In this document: positions 18,713 to 27,074 of the stretch, piece by piece
Layout: each line of letters starts with the position of its first letter
How positions within the stretch are numbered: position 1 is the first letter of the stretch
Origin: Candidatus Heimdallarchaeota archaeon
Lineage (GTDB): Archaea; Asgardarchaeota; Heimdallarchaeia; Heimdallarchaeales; Heimdallarchaeaceae
Reading direction: 5' to 3'
Length of the DNA: 46,646 nt
Assembly: GCA_030608385.1 (NCBI GenBank)
Contig: JAUWEG010000006.1
Span: 1-46,646, forward strand
Translations under genes and position numbers: made by a program
Notes under the pieces: generated by a model
What the model saw: the letters and a program-made list of their open reading frames with translations, nothing else
What the model was told of the DNA's origin: nothing
Database searches by the model: none

Positions 18713-19279
18713 TTATATTAGACTTACAACTACTGTAGCTATTATTGGAATAAAAGAGCTCAGAACTATTATGACTAGTTTCTTAGGCTGGTAGAAGGGT
18801 TTCTTTAAGTCTCCAAGCTTTGCTTCATCCTTTTGCATAATCTTTACATTAAAATATAGAATTGCTGCAAAAATTATCAAAATGGAAAATGTTATAATCA
18901 GGATTTTCCATAAAGCAAGTATTTTATCGAAATAAACGATACTAAAACCATATATTGGTAGAAATCCAATATAGAAAAACATAATTTGAAGAGCAATTTG
19001 TGTATAAATTGTTTTTGAAGATTCAATTTTTGCTGTGAAAAGAGCTGTTTTTGCAGATAAAGATACAGCTGCTAAGACAAAAAATATTGATATAATTACC
19101 AATGTAACTCCTAAAACTCCCAAACCTACAGGTATTCTGTGTCTTACAAAACTATTGCGAATTAGAGCTTGTCCTCCTCCCAAAAGTGCTGCAAAAATTA
19201 TTGCCCCCAAGGGATTGAGTGTTTTTGGCTTTTTGATAATAGGAGCCTTGGCTAAGAGGTCTTTTTCAGAAATTACCAA
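18713..19279 (-). CDS. Small integral membrane protein, five predicted helices
   Basis: A 188-residue membrane protein with about five hydrophobic helices (roughly 24-40, 50-76, 92-116, 122-145, 166-188), in a topology somewhat like Yip1/DUF1282-type proteins. No catalytic motif is visible, so the family is not assigned. The only start near the N-terminus is TTG at 19279. It is supported by GAGGG ending about 7 bases upstream and by direct abutment to the Nudix stop codon (TAA at 19280-19282). Translation is therefore probably coupled to the Nudix gene. Confidence 0.6.
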   Translation of the reverse strand: MVISEKDLLAKAPIIKKPKTLNPLGAIIFAALLGGGQALIRNSFVRHRIPVGLGVLGVTLVIISIFFVLAAVSLSAKTALFTAKIESSKTIYTQIALQIMFFYIGFLPIYGFSIVYFDKILALWKILIITFSILIIFAAILYFNVKIMQKDEAKLGDLKKPFYQPKKLVIIVLSSFIPIIATVVVSLI

Positions 19280-19729
19280 TTAATTACCCTCTGAAGGTTC
19301 TTTTGCAAGTTCGTTCTCGCGTAAATACCTTTCAGCTGCCCTTATAACTTTTCTCGTGTTTTCAAAAGTTAAAGTTTTCAAAGCTTCTTCATAAGTACAC
19401 CACAAGAATCCTATATGTTCCTTTGAGATTTTTACTTCAGATGTTGATGATATCCCTATCAGATAAATGACTGTTTTTTTGATTTTATGAGAACCTCTTG
19501 AGAAATAATAAGTAATTTTATGTTGAAACTCTTCCAAAACGGATATATCTTCTATTCCTGTCTCCTCAAATGCTTCTCTGAGAGCAGCTTGAATAACTGT
19601 TTCCTTACCCTCTATCCTACCTTTGGTCAACCCATACCTGTTCTCTGTAATCCTACTTCGTCCATAGTTGAGCAGTAGATAGCGGCCAGAATTATAAATT
19701 ACAATGCCTGCAGAGGTTTCAAGTTGCAT
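19280..19729 (-). CDS. Nudix hydrolase (Ap4A-hydrolase-like)
   Basis: A Nudix hydrolase that cleaves a nucleoside diphosphate linked to another moiety. The Nudix box is complete: G, five residues, E, seven residues, then REAFEETGI. The N-terminal AGIVIYNSGRYLLLNYG and the SKEHIGFLWCTYEEAL stretch resemble bis(5'-nucleosyl)-tetraphosphatases, making dinucleoside polyphosphates a plausible substrate. The frame is open to a GTG at 19843, which would overlap the divergent gene. The ATG at 19729 (MQLETSAGIVIYN) places the first strand where the family starts, giving about 149 residues, the usual length. The stop abuts the TTG start of the membrane protein. Confidence 0.85.
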   Translation of the reverse strand: MQLETSAGIVIYNSGRYLLLNYGRSRITENRYGLTKGRIEGKETVIQAALREAFEETGIEDISVLEEFQHKITYYFSRGSHKIKKTVIYLIGISSTSEVKISKEHIGFLWCTYEEALKTLTFENTRKVIRAAERYLRENELAKEPSEGN

Positions 19730-19834
19730 AGTATCATCGGCGTTTTTATTAAAGTTTGACTTTTTATTAATAAGCTTATTGTAATTGTCTAAAAGTAGAG
19801 ATAGTTTTATGAACATTAGAATGAATATACTGCA

Positions 19835-20680
19835 ATGATTCACTTAGTGGCATTCATAGATATTGAGATAGGTCTAGGGCGAACCATCTATCAAGATAAC
19901 ACTCTTCAAATCAGTGAATTTTTAATCTGGCCAATGATAAGTGCGCTCAATAATTTTGTTAGTGAGTGTACTGCAAGTGAAAGAGGACTAGTTAATGCAG
20001 CTTTAGAAGACATAAAGATTTATCTTTATTCACCTTTGGGAGAATCAAATCCGCTTAGAATTGTTTTTTTCACTGATTTGTTCGATAATAACGAGTACTT
20101 GGAGAAAAAAGGACAAGCTATCTTCAGTGTTTTATCAAAGTATATCTCATTTGAAACTTTTGACCCTCCAACTGAAATCATTGGAAGAGCAAGGGCAATA
20201 GCAAAGTACACCCAAAATTTTCCAACAGAAATTTTAGCTCCTCAATTCTTGGATGAATTGCGACAAAAACTGATGATTCTTGAAGAATCCGAAAGCATTT
20301 ATGTTGCAGATTTTTTCATTGGTGATATAGACCAAGGAAAAGTATTCACATTTTTAGAAAGTACTGAATTACAAGAAAAAGATAGTGTTGTGTTGTTTTC
20401 AGAATTATTAACTGCATTTTCAATAGACAGTGAAATATTCGTTAAATCGTCTCTGTCAAAGAAGGAAAGGATCAGATTAGAAAACCTAGATATCGATACA
20501 AATGAGTTAATAGAAGGATGGTTCTTAAAACAACTATCTGAACAAGAAAGTGATTTTTGGTTAGTAGGCTACTTCTATTACAATAAAAGAAAAGAGGAAG
20601 AAATTAAACAGTATCTAAATTGGGTAGCTGTTAAAATGAATGAGAAATTAAGTGTACTTAACCTTAAAAGACCATTTTGA
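19835..20680 (+). CDS. Unknown protein with a longin-like N-terminal half (tentative)
   Basis: A 281-residue soluble protein I cannot assign with confidence. The first ~115 residues read like a longin or roadblock-type fold: an initial strand (HLVAFIDIEIG), a short turn with GRTIYQDN, an amphipathic helix (EFLIWPMISALNNFV), two strands (IKIYLYSP, LRIVFFTDLF) and a closing helix before EIIGRARAI. Such domains in Asgard archaea and eukaryotes act with small GTPases and membrane traffic. The C-terminal half is mixed helix and strand, ending in SDFWLVGYFYYNKRKEEEI. No GTPase gene lies in the window. The longin idea rests on pattern only. Confidence 0.5.
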   Translation: MIHLVAFIDIEIGLGRTIYQDNTLQISEFLIWPMISALNNFVSECTASERGLVNAALEDIKIYLYSPLGESNPLRIVFFTDLFDNNEYLEKKGQAIFSVLSKYISFETFDPPTEIIGRARAIAKYTQNFPTEILAPQFLDELRQKLMILEESESIYVADFFIGDIDQGKVFTFLESTELQEKDSVVLFSELLTAFSIDSEIFVKSSLSKKERIRLENLDIDTNELIEGWFLKQLSEQESDFWLVGYFYYNKRKEEEIKQYLNWVAVKMNEKLSVLNLKRPF

Positions 20681-20685
20681 AGTAA

Positions 20686-22197
20686 TTAATCTTCAACTGC
20701 TTTTTCTTCATCCTCTTTCTCTTCTTTGACAGGAAACTTCCATGCCATTAGAAGGTTGAATGGAAGGAGAACCATACTGATAATAAAAACCGCTAGAAAA
20801 TTGACTCTCGAAATAATCACTCCAGCAAGAATAGCTGTTGGAAACCAACCTAATTGATGAAGTCCTTGAACCATACCATAAGTTTCAGCTCTTCGCTTTT
20901 TATCAAAATTAGTTAAAATGGACATTATTCCTGGCATCCAAAATGCAACACTTGCACCCATTCCTACCCAACCAATCATGATTATATACAATCTATACTG
21001 AGGAAGAGTGAAATACGCTATAATATTAGACGTGAAGAATAAACTTCCTGTAAGTTGACTCAGAAGTAAAAGCTCTGATTTTTTCAATTTATCAGATATT
21101 TTAGTAACTGGGATAAAAATTAATAATGTACTAACACTGAAAGCAAGTTGAAGAACAGCTATATTGCCTTCGTTAAAATCATATTGAGTAACCAAACTTC
21201 CCCAGAAAATGCTAATGCTTAATCCCCATGTTAAAGCATCTAAGATGAAAAATGCAATTGCATAAGGAACTCCTGGATTACGAAATATATCTCTAAATAG
21301 AGTTAGGTTTGTTTCAACTTCATTGTAGTAATCGCTTCTTACTGATTGTTTTTTTCTTCTCTTTATGAAATAGTAGGGAATAGAGAGATAGAGAAATATT
21401 GATTTGAACATTTGTAGAAACATTTGATAAATTGCTATCAATGATTGTACGAACTGTTTGGATATGCTTGAAGTATAGTCTTTGATTATGTGGGGTTCTT
21501 TCAAAGCGATCAGCTGATAAAGAAACATAATCAGTCGTAGTACCGCTAGAACATAGAAATATACCCATATTTCAATTCTATCAGTCAAAACACGAATAAC
21601 TAAAGGTCCTATTAAACCAGTTGCATAAAATGCTAAATTGATAATGCTGAACGAGGATGCTGTTTTCTTTTTCTCTGCACTTTCAGCCACTAAAGCGCTC
21701 ACAGCTGGATCACCAAAGCCAAATGAAATAGATACACAAGATAATCCCAAAAATGCTACAGCAAGTGCGTAAGTTATAGGAAAACTAGTTATTGAGATTT
21801 CAGAAAAACTAGCTATTTTTAGAGGAAAGTTTGCTCCAAAGGAATAGTAGGAAAATGGATATTTTGTGGAAAGAAGCCCTGAAGTACCAAATAATAACAT
21901 TGAAACTGGAAGAAAGATAAAACTTCCAAGAATTACTCTTTTTCTACCTATCTTGTCACTTATTTTTGAAGCAAAAATCATCGGTATAATTTGGATAAGA
22001 GCTGCTGCAGTCATGATCAAACCAAGAGTTTCTTCAGGATTAACATTTCTTCCAGTTGACTCAATCATTTTAACAATAAAAGGTTGTAAAATTACATTAT
22101 AGAAACCATGAATCAATCCTGAAATAAGATTAGCTACCACTAAAACGCGTATATTTGCTCTTCTAGATGGATGCAAATTTACCTCATGGATTACCAT
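20686..22197 (-). CDS. MFS transporter (12-helix type)
   Basis: A 503-residue major facilitator protein with about 12 helices and a long basic central loop (about 240-285, with FIKRRKKQS). The loop after helix 2 has the MFS signature KISDKIGRKRVILG, and the equivalent in the second half is KISDKLKKSELL. RRAETYGMVQGLHQLGWFPTAILAG near the end is also typical of drug or sugar-type porters. The direction and substrate cannot be told. It is convergent with the longin-like gene (5-base gap) and divergent from the LarA-like gene. Confidence 0.85.
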   Translation of the reverse strand: MVIHEVNLHPSRRANIRVLVVANLISGLIHGFYNVILQPFIVKMIESTGRNVNPEETLGLIMTAAALIQIIPMIFASKISDKIGRKRVILGSFIFLPVSMLLFGTSGLLSTKYPFSYYSFGANFPLKIASFSEISITSFPITYALAVAFLGLSCVSISFGFGDPAVSALVAESAEKKKTASSFSIINLAFYATGLIGPLVIRVLTDRIEIWVYFYVLAVLRLIMFLYQLIALKEPHIIKDYTSSISKQFVQSLIAIYQMFLQMFKSIFLYLSIPYYFIKRRKKQSVRSDYYNEVETNLTLFRDIFRNPGVPYAIAFFILDALTWGLSISIFWGSLVTQYDFNEGNIAVLQLAFSVSTLLIFIPVTKISDKLKKSELLLLSQLTGSLFFTSNIIAYFTLPQYRLYIIMIGWVGMGASVAFWMPGIMSILTNFDKKRRAETYGMVQGLHQLGWFPTAILAGVIISRVNFLAVFIISMVLLPFNLLMAWKFPVKEEKEDEEKAVED

Positions 22198-22264
22198 GAA
22201 GTTGGAATAATAAAGATAGTTAAAAAGTAATTGCTGAATAACAAAATTTTGTCCAAAGGATAGA

Positions 22265-22274
22265 TTTTATATAC
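22265..22274 (+). promoter_or_regulatory. TATA-like box and ribosome site for the LarA-like gene
   Basis: TTTTATATAC lies 21-30 bases before the ATG at 22295, the expected place for an archaeal TATA box if the transcript starts close to the ATG. A purine-rich GGTGGG at 22283-22288 lies just before the start and may act as a ribosome-binding site. Confidence 0.5.
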
Positions 22275-22294
22275 ACTTTGTAGGTGGGAAGCTT

Positions 22295-23680
22295 ATGACA
22301 GATTATTTGGATAATACGCCTATATCATGGGGCACAGAAATCATTAATGGATTTGTACCAAGTCAATATAAAAATCAAACTAAATTTTTACATCCACCAG
22401 AATTTTCTAAAACCCCAATGTTTGAAGGAACAGTTAAGGAAGCTTTACTGAGAAAATTATCCGATCCATTGGGATATGACCTCTCCTTTGATAAACTTGT
22501 TGAACAGAAATATCAAAAAGGTAAACCTGTTGTTTTTGTAGTTGATGATTACACAAGACCGAATAATCATACTAAAATAATTTTGCCTATAATGATTGAA
22601 AAAGTCCTTTCTCTGAATGTTTTGAAAGAGGATATCAGAATTCTAATAGCTACAGGCACACACAGACTTCCAAAGGAGTCGGAATTTACAAAGATTCTTG
22701 GAGAGCAAATCTCTGAAGAATATAGATCACAAATAGTTTCACATGATTGTGATATTGAAGGCGTCTATGTTGGTGAAAGTGATGCAGGAACTCCCATGGA
22801 ATTTGATAAATTAGCCTTTGAAGCTTCAATATTAGTTCCGATAACTGATAGTGAATTACACTATTTCGCTGGTGTAGCAGGAACTATTAAAGAAATATGT
22901 CCTGGAATTGCTAGTAGAAACACTGTAAGGCAAAACCATCCTAAAATGTTTGACAGAAAATTAGGTTTCCATCCTGGTTGTAAACTGGGAGGAACAGAAG
23001 AAAACCCAGTAATTACTGATATTAAAAACATGGTCAACATTGTTAAAACAAAAGTAACAATTTTTGGCATTGATACCATAGTTACAGAAGGAAAGATAGT
23101 CTATATTAGTACTGGAGATTTAGTGGAATTACACGATGAAGCAAAACAACATATTGTTAAGATGAGAACTCTACGATTACCAAAAGCTGCAGGAATTGTT
23201 GTTAGTGGAATGCAAAGTTGGGGGATTAATCTCTATCAAGCTGGTAAAGGAATCCACGCTGCTTGGAATGCGGTTAAACACGATGGTAAGGGAGAAATTC
23301 TAGCGGTTGCACCTCTTCCAGATGGTATAGGCAACGCCAATTACGAACAAGTAATGAAAGAAACAGGTGATATGCCTCTCCAAGAAGCACTTGAGTATAT
23401 TTTAGATAATTACTGTACAACTGAGACATTCAAAATAGGAAACCAAAAACCCGTAGATACCATGAGAATTGTAAAGATGATTGGAGAAGGAAATCTGAAA
23501 ATAATCTCAGATTGGGATGCTGAACAATTGAGAAAGTACTATCGAGTTGATCCTATAAAAAACCCAGAAGAATCTCCTGTAGATACGCTACGAAGAGCAA
23601 TTTCAAAGTATATGTCTAAAAATCCAGATGAACTAATTTACATAATGGATGATCCTGGTTTATATATTATCATCGAGTAG
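22295..23680 (+). CDS. LarA-family nickel-pincer-dependent racemase
   Basis: A 461-residue LarA-type protein. Family members use a nickel-pincer nucleotide to racemise or epimerise 2-hydroxy acids such as lactate. The key residues line up with Lactiplantibacillus LarA at a constant offset of +15: H123 in GTHRLP (His108), H189 in HYFAGVAGTIKEICPG (His174), K199 (Lys184, the cofactor lysine) and H215 in RQNHPKMF (His200). Length is slightly above the usual ~425, with an added C-terminal stretch. The maturation genes larB, larC and larE are not in the window, so they would have to be elsewhere. The substrate may be lactate or another hydroxy acid. It stands alone, divergent from the MFS gene. 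Confidence 0.85.
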   Translation: MTDYLDNTPISWGTEIINGFVPSQYKNQTKFLHPPEFSKTPMFEGTVKEALLRKLSDPLGYDLSFDKLVEQKYQKGKPVVFVVDDYTRPNNHTKIILPIMIEKVLSLNVLKEDIRILIATGTHRLPKESEFTKILGEQISEEYRSQIVSHDCDIEGVYVGESDAGTPMEFDKLAFEASILVPITDSELHYFAGVAGTIKEICPGIASRNTVRQNHPKMFDRKLGFHPGCKLGGTEENPVITDIKNMVNIVKTKVTIFGIDTIVTEGKIVYISTGDLVELHDEAKQHIVKMRTLRLPKAAGIVVSGMQSWGINLYQAGKGIHAAWNAVKHDGKGEILAVAPLPDGIGNANYEQVMKETGDMPLQEALEYILDNYCTTETFKIGNQKPVDTMRIVKMIGEGNLKIISDWDAEQLRKYYRVDPIKNPEESPVDTLRRAISKYMSKNPDELIYIMDDPGLYIIIE

Positions 23681-23702
23681 GATCATTTTTCTTTTATTCT
23701 TT

Positions 23703-23939
23703 TTATAATTCTAAAGCTTCTTCAGGCCACATTTTCTCCACAACTTCGTTGTTGCATTTCATACAGAGATTTTTCTTTTGGATAATACCATCTCTGTCTG
23801 TAGAGAAGTTCTGAATTAAACCACGGTCACAGAGAATATCAGATTTACAATCTCTGCAATAGAAATATCTTCCTGTTTGTTTAGGTGACCATAAATATTT
23901 ACTACAGGAGGCACAGCGATCTCTAAAATCACATTTCAT
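23703..23939 (-). CDS. Small zinc-ribbon protein
   Basis: About 78 residues with three CxxC pairs (CASC, CRDC, CMKC) and further Cys and His, which would hold two zinc ions. No catalytic domain is attached. The frame extends to a TTG at 23960, but the ATG at 23939 (MKCDFRDRCASC) is a more natural start. It is the second gene after another zinc-ribbon protein on the same strand, separated by about 21 bases, so the two are probably co-transcribed. Such orphan ribbons in archaea often bind RNA, RNA polymerase or the ribosome; here the role is unknown. Confidence 0.65.
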   Translation of the reverse strand: MKCDFRDRCASCSKYLWSPKQTGRYFYCRDCKSDILCDRGLIQNFSTDRDGIIQKKNLCMKCNNEVVEKMWPEEALEL

Positions 23940-23960
23940 GTGTTGAGCAATAATAGTCAA

Positions 23961-24188
23961 CTATTTGTCCTCCTTTTTCATATACCAGTCATGATATGCT
24001 CTTTTACGTTCTCTATCTTTTCTTTCTATTTCTTCAGTAGATTCACCAACAATTTTTTTCTGTTCATTACGAACTGTAGTTTTAACGTTATCTAGCTCTC
24101 CTCTCTTGAAAGAAAGACCACAATCTAAGCAAACCATAAAAGGAGCTTTGTATTTTACTTCGCCACCGCAATCTGGGCATCTCGCCAT
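23961..24188 (-). CDS. Small zinc-ribbon protein with a basic helical tail
   Basis: A 75-residue protein opening with a zinc ribbon (CPDCGGEVKYKAPFMVCLDCG, here split by 14 residues between its CxxC pairs). A charged helix rich in Glu, Lys and Arg follows (EEIERKDRERKRAYHDWY). There is a clear ATG at 24188. It is the first of a pair with the next zinc-ribbon gene. It lies downstream of tRNA-Gly on the same strand, about 100 bases away. Function unknown; the charged helix suggests binding to nucleic acid or the ribosome. Confidence 0.65.
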   Translation of the reverse strand: MARCPDCGGEVKYKAPFMVCLDCGLSFKRGELDNVKTTVRNEQKKIVGESTEEIERKDRERKRAYHDWYMKKEDK

Positions 24189-24290
24189 ATTTACACCTTC
24201 TGTTCAATGAATACTAGTAAATTGTCTTTTAAAAGTTAGTCTATTGTGTCAAAAAAAAGCGTAACAAATACACACTTATTAAAAAAATCA

Positions 24291-24364
24291 TGGTGCACGC
24301 ACCGGGATTCGAACTCGGGTTTCGACCGTGGGAGGGTCGAGTCCTACCACTAGACTATGCGTGC
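24291..24364 (-). tRNA. tRNA-Gly, anticodon CCC, with encoded CCA
   Basis: The minus strand folds into a standard tRNA. The acceptor stem GCACGCA pairs with TGCGTGC; the D arm is GTCT/GGAC; the anticodon stem CGACC/GGTCG encloses loop CTCCCAC, giving anticodon CCC (glycine, GGG codons); the T arm is CCGGG-TTCGAAT-CCCGG. The discriminator is A at 24294 and the next three bases spell CCA, so the 3' end is encoded in the gene. There is no intron. Downstream on this strand a T-run (24284-24290) could end transcription. Confidence 0.96.
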
Positions 24365-24367
24365 CAG

Positions 24368-24390
24368 AGTTAGATAAAAACAATCTAACT
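24368..24390. repeat. 8-bp inverted repeat next to tRNA-Gly
   Basis: AGTTAGAT (24368-24375) and ATCTAACT (24383-24390) form a perfect 8-bp stem with a 7-base A-rich loop. It sits between the end of the first PLP-fold gene and the 5' end of tRNA-Gly, all on the minus strand. It could be a processing or termination hairpin for the upstream transcript. Confidence 0.45.
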
Positions 24391-24435
24391 TTCTTTTAAT
24401 TCTTTCCATGTAATCTTTTTTAATTTACACACAAG

Positions 24436-25644
24436 CTATGTTGTTATTAAGGAATCAACTGTTTCCAAGAAAATTATTATCTCATCCTCAGTATTGTAAA
24501 GATGAGTAGATACTCTTACTATGTCATTGAATTTAAGTTCATACATATACAGGTGAGAACACAAAGCCCCACTTCTTACTTGTATATTTTTCATATCATC
24601 TAGAACCATAGCCAAATCGTGTGCTTCAATTTTTTCACTACCAAATGACAAAATTGGTCCATATTCAGCTCCCTCAATTTTGTTTAACTTAATGGAAGGA
24701 AAGTTATCTAAACCAGTTCTTAGCTTAGAATGTAATTTTTTCTCATGCTCCTGAATCTTTGATAATCCGAAATTCGATAATAGTTCTAGACTATTAGTCA
24801 TTGCATTTATATTGGCAACATTAATTATTCCTGTTTCAAACTTCGAACCTGAAGAATTAAGGAGATAGGAATATTCTTCAAGTGCAATTATTGAACCTCC
24901 TCCTACAATTAAAGGATCCATTTCATCATAAATTTCATTATTAGTGATCTGGAATGCTGTACTTGCAGGACCTAAAGCACCCATGCATCCTGAAGATACT
25001 ACTATATCTGGTTTTTCTTTATCAAACATAATTTTTTCATGTCCCACTGAATAACTGATATCTAGAATGAATGTAGCTTCCACTTCTTTACAGATTTTAG
25101 CTATCTTATTCCATTCTCTCTTCACACCATTAGTAGCTGTTAAAGACGAAAGAAGCACAATGTCTTTTGAAGAATGTATTTTTTCACTAATTTTCTCAAC
25201 AAGGTTTGTTTCATCTTCGATATTTAGATAATCAATCTTTGTTCCAAAAGAATTATTCGCCTTTATTGCTGGAGCTAAAATAGAATGCTCCTCTAGAATA
25301 CTAGTAACAACTCTTTTTTCACCAATATTCGGAATTGAATGAAAGACACTTGTTAGAACCGTTTCTCTTGATGGAAAAAATGAAATTTGGGCTGATTCTA
25401 CATTGAATATCCTCGAAAGTGATTGCCTATTTTTTTCCAGAAGTCGATTACTAGAAGAAATTTCACTGTGCACCCCCCTAACAGGTGCTCCTCCTCCGTT
25501 TTTGTAATATTCTTGTATTTTTTTCATAGAAGAAACAGGAATTTTTCCAATTGTAGCTGAATCTAGATAAATTTGGTCAGGTTTTAGGTTAAACTCAATT
25601 CCAAATCTTGTAGTAATCGTCATGGTTCTGTTAAGTTTATTCAT
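24436..25644 (-). CDS. Class V aminotransferase-fold protein lacking the PLP lysine
   Basis: A 402-residue protein of the class V aminotransferase/cysteine desulfurase (SufS/Csd) fold. The N-terminal IYLDSATIGKIP corresponds to the family's YLDNAAT, ILDISYSVGH to the Asp of the PLP pyridine site, and VRSGALCSH (C362) to the desulfurase loop with its active Cys. Where the family has SGHKxxGPxG with the Schiff-base lysine, this protein reads SSGCMGALGPAS, with C220-M221 and no lysine. It is therefore probably unable to form the usual internal aldimine. The tandem neighbour at 25799 has the same loss. Start ATG at 25644; an ATG seven codons in is possible. It may be a binding or regulatory form, or an enzyme with altered chemistry. 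Confidence 0.8.
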   Translation of the reverse strand: MNKLNRTMTITTRFGIEFNLKPDQIYLDSATIGKIPVSSMKKIQEYYKNGGGAPVRGVHSEISSSNRLLEKNRQSLSRIFNVESAQISFFPSRETVLTSVFHSIPNIGEKRVVTSILEEHSILAPAIKANNSFGTKIDYLNIEDETNLVEKISEKIHSSKDIVLLSSLTATNGVKREWNKIAKICKEVEATFILDISYSVGHEKIMFDKEKPDIVVSSGCMGALGPASTAFQITNNEIYDEMDPLIVGGGSIIALEEYSYLLNSSGSKFETGIINVANINAMTNSLELLSNFGLSKIQEHEKKLHSKLRTGLDNFPSIKLNKIEGAEYGPILSFGSEKIEAHDLAMVLDDMKNIQVRSGALCSHLYMYELKFNDIVRVSTHLYNTEDEIIIFLETVDSLITT

Positions 25645-25798
25645 AGTAGATTTTAAAATCTTCCTTGCTATGAAATCAAAAAGTTTGAATACTAATAAGA
25701 ATATAAGAAGTTAGGGAAAATCTAGAGGATGATCGTAAGGCATTTGGTAAAGCAATAGCGATGCCAGGAGAAGCTAAGGTGACCTATGATTTTCTCTT

Positions 25799-26989
25799 TC
25801 ATATTTCTAACATTATTGATTCTAATGTTTCTAGCAGAGTAATGATGTCTTCTTTTGTGTTATACAGATGAGTAGAAACTTGAACTAGTGATTCTCGCTC
25901 TAATTCATCCATAAAAAGATGAGAACATAATGCTCCACTTCTAACATAAATGTTAGCCAGATCTTCTAGAATGATTGCTATATCATGAGCATCAATATCT
26001 TCGCTAAAGAATGAAATAACAGGACCATATGATAAACCATCTTTCTCAACAATATCTATCTTGTTAATATTTTTGAGGCCATCATTAAGGATTTTCCTTA
26101 AATCTTGCTCATGTTTTTTGATTTTTTCAAAACCAACATTTGATAGCAGTTGAAGACTATTTGCTAAACCAGAAATAGAGGCAATATTAAGTGATCCTGG
26201 TTCATATTTATTTGGAGCTGATGATAATCTATAGTCAGAATCATTTACGGAAACAACGGCCCCTCCACCTATTAAAACTGGATTGAATTCTTTCTCTATT
26301 CCATCTGAAATTATTTGAAATGCTGATCCATGAGGACCAAGAGCACCTATATCTCCTGATGAAATGATGATGTGTGGAGAAATCTTATCAAAATTATAGG
26401 ATGCATGCCCTACCCCATTTGATATGTCTAAGATAAATAATAATTCATTGTCAATTGCTAATTGAGATAAACTTCTCCAATCTCTTTGAACTCCCATTCC
26501 TAGAGTTAGAGATGACAGAACAATTGCTTTTGTTTTTGAATCAATCTTTGCTTGAATAGAAGAAACTAAATCGATTTCTTCTTCTATTCCTGTAAAGTTT
26601 AGTTGCGTTCCACAGAATTTGTTCAAATTCAAGAGTGGAGTTATTACTGAATGATCATCGAGAGAACTAGCAATAATTTCACTTTCTTTATCGAACCCTT
26701 GAGAAAAAAGTGCGTTAAGCATAGCAGTTTCTCTTGATGGTAGAAAAGAGACATGTGACTTGTCAACAGAGAAGATATTTCCGATGATTAAACGAGATTT
26801 TTCTAGTGTACGACTAGCATTGATTGCAATTTTATGTGTACCCCTGCTAATCCCTCCTCCATAATTGGAATAAAAATCACTCATGACTGATACTGAGGAC
26901 TGAGGTAGTCTTCCTACTGTTGCAGAATCTAGATAAATTTCGTCTTCATTAATAATGAAATCTATCCCAAAGTGAGTTTTGACAGCCAT
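25799..26989 (-). CDS. Tandem paralogue of the lysine-less class V PLP-fold protein
   Basis: A 396-residue paralogue of the following gene on the same strand, alike along its whole length: IYLDSATVGRLPQ at the N-terminus, FLPSRETAMLNALF, ILDISNGVGH, and YVRSGALCSHLF with C355. The lysine position again lacks Lys, reading SSGDIGALGPHG with D213-I214. The replacement differs from that of its sister (Cys-Met), while the surrounding glycines and prolines are kept, so the fold is under selection. The ATG at 26989 was chosen over a TTG just before it. About 150 bases separate the two genes. Two diverged copies raise the possibility of a heterodimer. Confidence 0.8.
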   Translation of the reverse strand: MAVKTHFGIDFIINEDEIYLDSATVGRLPQSSVSVMSDFYSNYGGGISRGTHKIAINASRTLEKSRLIIGNIFSVDKSHVSFLPSRETAMLNALFSQGFDKESEIIASSLDDHSVITPLLNLNKFCGTQLNFTGIEEEIDLVSSIQAKIDSKTKAIVLSSLTLGMGVQRDWRSLSQLAIDNELLFILDISNGVGHASYNFDKISPHIIISSGDIGALGPHGSAFQIISDGIEKEFNPVLIGGGAVVSVNDSDYRLSSAPNKYEPGSLNIASISGLANSLQLLSNVGFEKIKKHEQDLRKILNDGLKNINKIDIVEKDGLSYGPVISFFSEDIDAHDIAIILEDLANIYVRSGALCSHLFMDELERESLVQVSTHLYNTKEDIITLLETLESIMLEI

Positions 26990-27074
26990 CAATGAATTGA
27001 TTGAAATCAGGCTGATTTAAACGTTTGTTTCCAAACACCATTTTTTTATATGTCATTCAAATTTCAAGCATGTT

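Noticed and set aside
25707-25862. Plus-strand open stretch of about 50 codons in the gap between the two PLP-fold genes
   Set aside because: It has no start codon before the first in-frame Met and runs antisense into the 3' end of the second PLP-fold gene. No family resemblance was seen, so it is more likely chance or a decayed fragment.
24436-26989. SufS/IscS cysteine desulfurase assignment for the two PLP-fold proteins
   Set aside because: The Cys loop resembles desulfurases, but the PLP lysine is absent in both, so a functional desulfurase call would be unsafe.
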